Source of the DNA: Bacteroidales bacterium UBA1722
GTDB lineage: Bacteria > Bacteroidota > Bacteroidia > Bacteroidales > UBA932
Length of the DNA stretch: 7,351 nucleotides
Direction of reading: 5' to 3'
Assembly: GCA_002317435.1 (NCBI GenBank)
Contig: DCIQ01000149.1
Span: forward strand, 1-7,351
Shown here: positions 5,212 through 7,351 of the stretch, one piece after another
How positions within the stretch are numbered: the stretch's first letter is position 1
Layout of the letters: each line of letters opens with the position of its first letter
Made by a program: the position numbers and the translations under genes
The notes under the pieces: model-generated
Database searches by the model: none
Told to the model about the DNA's origin: nothing
What the model saw: only the letters and a program-made list of their open reading frames with translations

Positions 5212-5823
5212 ATGGACAAGGAAATCTACAAAAAGCCGTTATTCCTGACGAATCCCGTCACCGTCCTCGTGCTGGGTATCTGCTCTTCACTGGCCGTGAC
5301 CGTACAGATGAAGGGTGCCTGCATCATGGGCCTCTCCGTAATGATCGTCACAGGATTCTCAAGCCTCTTCGCATCACTGCTCAGGAACGGGATACCTAAC
5401 CGTATCCGTATCATCGTCCAGCTGGTCATAGTGGCTCTCTTCGTAATTCTCATCGACCAGTTCCTCAAGGCCTATATGTATGATCTGAGCAAATCGCTCT
5501 CGGTATATGTCGGCCTCATCATCACCAACTGTATCATCATGGGCCGTATCGAAGCGTTCGCTCTCGGAAACAAACCATGGCCTTCATTCGTGGACGGTAT
5601 CGCCAACGGATTCGGCTATGCGATGATTCTCATCGTCCTTTCGTTCTTCCGCGAGCTCCTCGGTTCCGGCACCATCTTCAGCATTAAAGTCATCCCCCAG
5701 AGCTGGTATGATGCAGGATATATGAACAACGGTCTGATGATTCTCCCTCCGATGGCTCTGATTCTGATTGGTGTCATCGTATGGATACAGCGCAGCATAC
5801 AGAAAGATCTTCAGGAAAAATAA
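5212..5823 (+). CDS. nqrD: Na+-translocating NADH:quinone reductase subunit D
   Basis: This is a small polytopic membrane subunit of 203 residues, normal for the family, with about six hydrophobic segments (near 15-33, 37-56, 64-82, 96-117, 130-149, 176-194). It is a paralogue of NqrE and of RnfA/RnfE. Together NqrD and NqrE hold an intramembrane iron centre with two cysteines each. Here the matching residues are C24 in LGICSSLAVT and C107 in LIITNCIIMGRIEAFA. Other signatures are NPV near the N-terminus (14-16) and DGIANGFGYAMILIVLSFFRELLGSG (128-153). The first residues match the family start and the ATG has a strong Shine-Dalgarno sequence. nqrE follows after 15 nt. Confidence 0.95.
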   Translation: MDKEIYKKPLFLTNPVTVLVLGICSSLAVTVQMKGACIMGLSVMIVTGFSSLFASLLRNGIPNRIRIIVQLVIVALFVILIDQFLKAYMYDLSKSLSVYVGLIITNCIIMGRIEAFALGNKPWPSFVDGIANGFGYAMILIVLSFFRELLGSGTIFSIKVIPQSWYDAGYMNNGLMILPPMALILIGVIVWIQRSIQKDLQEK

Positions 5824-5838
5824 TAACACATACCGATT

Positions 5839-6453
5839 ATGGAATATTTGAATTTATTTGTAAAGTCAGTCTTCATAGACAATATGATCTTTGCATACTT
5901 CCTCGGAATGTGTTCATTCCTGGCAGTATCGAAGAATGTCAAGACGGCTACCGGTCTGGGTATCGCGGTCACCTTCGTAATCCTGATAACCCTCCCCGTC
6001 AACTACCTTCTTGACAAATACGTACTCTCTGCGGGAGCTCTCTCCTGGATCGGTCCCGATTTCGCGGGCATCGACCTCAGTTTCCTGAGCTTCATCATCT
6101 TCATAGCCGTCATCGCGGCCATCACCCAAATCGTCGAGATGGTGGTGGAGAAATTTTCTCCGTCACTCTACTCTTCTCTGGGCATCTTCCTTCCGCTCAT
6201 CGCAGTCAACTGCGCAGTAATGGGCGCCTCCCTCTTCATGCAGGAGAGAGCGTATGCCAGTGTGGGCGAAGCTACGGTCTATGCTCTCGGTTCAGGTCTC
6301 GGCTGGTTTCTTGCCATCGTGGCTATGGCCGCCATCCGCGAGAAACTCGCCTACTCGAATGTTCCCAAGCCTCTCAAAGGTCTGGGCATCACCTTCATAA
6401 TGACAGGTCTGATGGGTATGGCATTCATGGCATTTATGGGTATTCAGTTATAA
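5839..6453 (+). CDS. nqrE: Na+-translocating NADH:quinone reductase subunit E
   Basis: A polytopic membrane protein of 204 residues, typical for NqrE, with about six hydrophobic segments. It begins MEYLNLFVKSVFIDNMIFAY, the characteristic NqrE N-terminus. The two cysteines expected to ligate the NqrD/NqrE iron centre are C25 (FLGMCSFLAVSK) and C125 (LIAVNCAVMGASLFM). AAITQIVEMVVEKFSPSLY (93-111) is the segment that distinguishes NqrE from NqrD. The A/T-rich leader (ACACATACCGATT) has no Shine-Dalgarno sequence, in contrast to nqrD before it and nqrF after it. The gap to nqrF is 15 nt. Confidence 0.95.
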   Translation: MEYLNLFVKSVFIDNMIFAYFLGMCSFLAVSKNVKTATGLGIAVTFVILITLPVNYLLDKYVLSAGALSWIGPDFAGIDLSFLSFIIFIAVIAAITQIVEMVVEKFSPSLYSSLGIFLPLIAVNCAVMGASLFMQERAYASVGEATVYALGSGLGWFLAIVAMAAIREKLAYSNVPKPLKGLGITFIMTGLMGMAFMAFMGIQL

Positions 6454-6454
6454 C

Positions 6455-6462
6455 AGGAGGAG
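6455..6462 (+). promoter_or_regulatory. Strong Shine-Dalgarno sequence of nqrF
   Basis: AGGAGGAG, with core AGGAGG at 6455-6460, begins 2 nt after the nqrE stop codon and lies 8 nt before the nqrF ATG. It is the third such site in the operon. Confidence 0.75.
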
Positions 6463-6468
6463 AAAGAT

Positions 6469-7351
6469 ATGAACATAAGTTTACTCATGACAGCAGTAGT
6501 CGTCTTTACCGTCACTACTCTTATCCTTGTGGCTGTTCTGCTTTTCTGCAAGTCAAAACTCACCCCAAAGGGTCTTGTCAAAATCAACATCAACGGCGGC
6601 AAGAAAGAAGTCGAAGTGACCCCGGGCTCTTCACTCCTCGCCACTCTGGCCGGTGAAAAGATTTTCCTCCCCTCCGCCTGCGGCGGAAAGGGCAGCTGCG
6701 GACAGTGCAGATGTCAGGTTCTCTCGGGAGGCGGCAGCATCCTCCCCACGGAGACCGTCCATTTCACCCGCAAGCAGATCCAGAACAACTGGAGACTCGG
6801 CTGTCAGGTGAAGGTCAAGGAAGACCTTGATATCGTAATCCCCGATTCGGCCCTCAGCGTGAAGAAGTGGGAATGCGAGGTGGTTTCGAACCATAACGTG
6901 GCCACATTCATCAAGGAATTCTGCGTGAAGATTCCTGACGGAGAGACACTGAACTACCGCTCCGGCGGTTACATCCAGGTGGATGTTCCCGCCGTCACCG
7001 TGGATTATAAGGACATCGACGTAGACGAACAGTATCGTGCCGACTGGGAGAAGATGCACATCTTCGACCTGAAGATGGTGAACCCCACCCCTACCCTCCG
7101 TGCATATTCGATGGCCACATATCCTGCCGAAGGCAATATCATCAAACTGAACGTCCGCATAGCCACCCCTCCGTTCGACCGTGCGAAGGGAGGTTTCATG
7201 GACGTGAACCCCGGTATATGCTCTTCATACATCTATTCTCTGAAGCCGGGTGACAAGGTTACCATCTCCGGCCCCTACGGTGAGTTCTTCCTTCCCGATG
7301 ACGCTCCCGCGGATCAGGAATACGTATTCGTCGGCGGCGGTGCCGGTATGG
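6469..7351 (+). CDS. nqrF: Na+-translocating NADH:quinone reductase subunit F (3' end outside window)
   Basis: NqrF is the NADH-oxidising entry point: FAD takes a hydride from NADH and passes electrons to a 2Fe-2S cluster. The window holds 294 codons of a protein usually about 405-425 residues long. An N-terminal membrane helix (5-26) is followed by a ferredoxin domain with cluster ligands C71, C77, C80 and C112 (CGGKGSCGQCRC, then LGCQV). The FAD domain shows RAYSMA (211-216), GICSSYIYSLKPGD (249-262) and GPYGEFF (268-274). The NADH domain begins with GGGAGM (289-294), where the sequence ends. The FADWEK-like RADWEKM (190-196) is typical of NqrF and separates it from other ferredoxin reductases. 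No disruption is seen in the part present. It is last of the six nqr genes; whether further genes follow is outside the window. Confidence 0.95.
   Translation, partial: MNISLLMTAVVVFTVTTLILVAVLLFCKSKLTPKGLVKININGGKKEVEVTPGSSLLATLAGEKIFLPSACGGKGSCGQCRCQVLSGGGSILPTETVHFTRKQIQNNWRLGCQVKVKEDLDIVIPDSALSVKKWECEVVSNHNVATFIKEFCVKIPDGETLNYRSGGYIQVDVPAVTVDYKDIDVDEQYRADWEKMHIFDLKMVNPTPTLRAYSMATYPAEGNIIKLNVRIATPPFDRAKGGFMDVNPGICSSYIYSLKPGDKVTISGPYGEFFLPDDAPADQEYVFVGGGAGM

Noticed and set aside
1..7351. CRISPR array, tRNA, rRNA, attachment sites or complete insertion sequence
   Set aside because: No regularly spaced repeats, no tRNA-like cloverleaf, and no matched terminal repeats with target duplications were found by eye.

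Overview
The window looks like a chromosomal segment from a member of the Bacteroidota, most likely order Bacteroidales. The evidence is a TAnnTTTG-type -7 promoter box ahead of the main operon, half of the genes starting after A/T-rich leaders with no Shine-Dalgarno sequence, and Nqr proteins that read like the Bacteroides-type subunits. The genus cannot be fixed from the sequence alone.

Left part (1-1446), minus strand. Positions 1-101 hold the first 33 codons of a UvrD/PcrA/Rep-type superfamily 1 helicase, which runs off the left edge inside its Walker A loop. Its own promoter-like element lies at 106-130. Next comes a stretch of about 330 bases without a gene, containing a GC-rich, hairpin-forming block (184-280). 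A divergent IS200/RAYT-like HUH transposase gene occupies 433-1380. Positions 1381-1798 are non-coding and carry the control sequences of the divergent operon to the right: a perfect 9-3-9 palindrome resembling a Fur box (1498-1518), a smaller inverted repeat (1650-1681), and a promoter-like element (1695-1718).

Right part (1799-7351), plus strand. This is the operon for the Na+-translocating NADH:quinone reductase, in the canonical order nqrA-B-C-D-E-F, with gaps of 1 to 16 nt. nqrF is cut by the right edge after 294 codons. NADH electrons enter at NqrF (FAD and a 2Fe-2S cluster). They pass through the Fe centre held by Cys residues of the paralogous membrane subunits NqrD and NqrE, through the covalent FMNs of NqrC and NqrB, and on to quinone, with Na+ exported. 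All key cofactor residues in the window are present: the SGAT threonine in NqrB, the TGGT threonine in NqrC, paired cysteines in NqrD and NqrE, and four cluster cysteines in NqrF.

Most notable points: (1) NqrC carries a C-terminal tail of about 60 residues with 15 cysteines and 3 histidines in 48 residues, which I do not know from this family. (2) A Fur-box-like palindrome lies between the transposase and nqrA. (3) The helicase and the nqr operon share a promoter element of identical architecture, a TTTGGCCAAA palindrome 6 nt before the -7 box. (4) Strong Shine-Dalgarno sequences precede only nqrB, nqrD and nqrF, alternating with nqrA, nqrC and nqrE, which have none. (5) The longest open frame over nqrA starts 273 nt too early; the promoter lies inside that extension.
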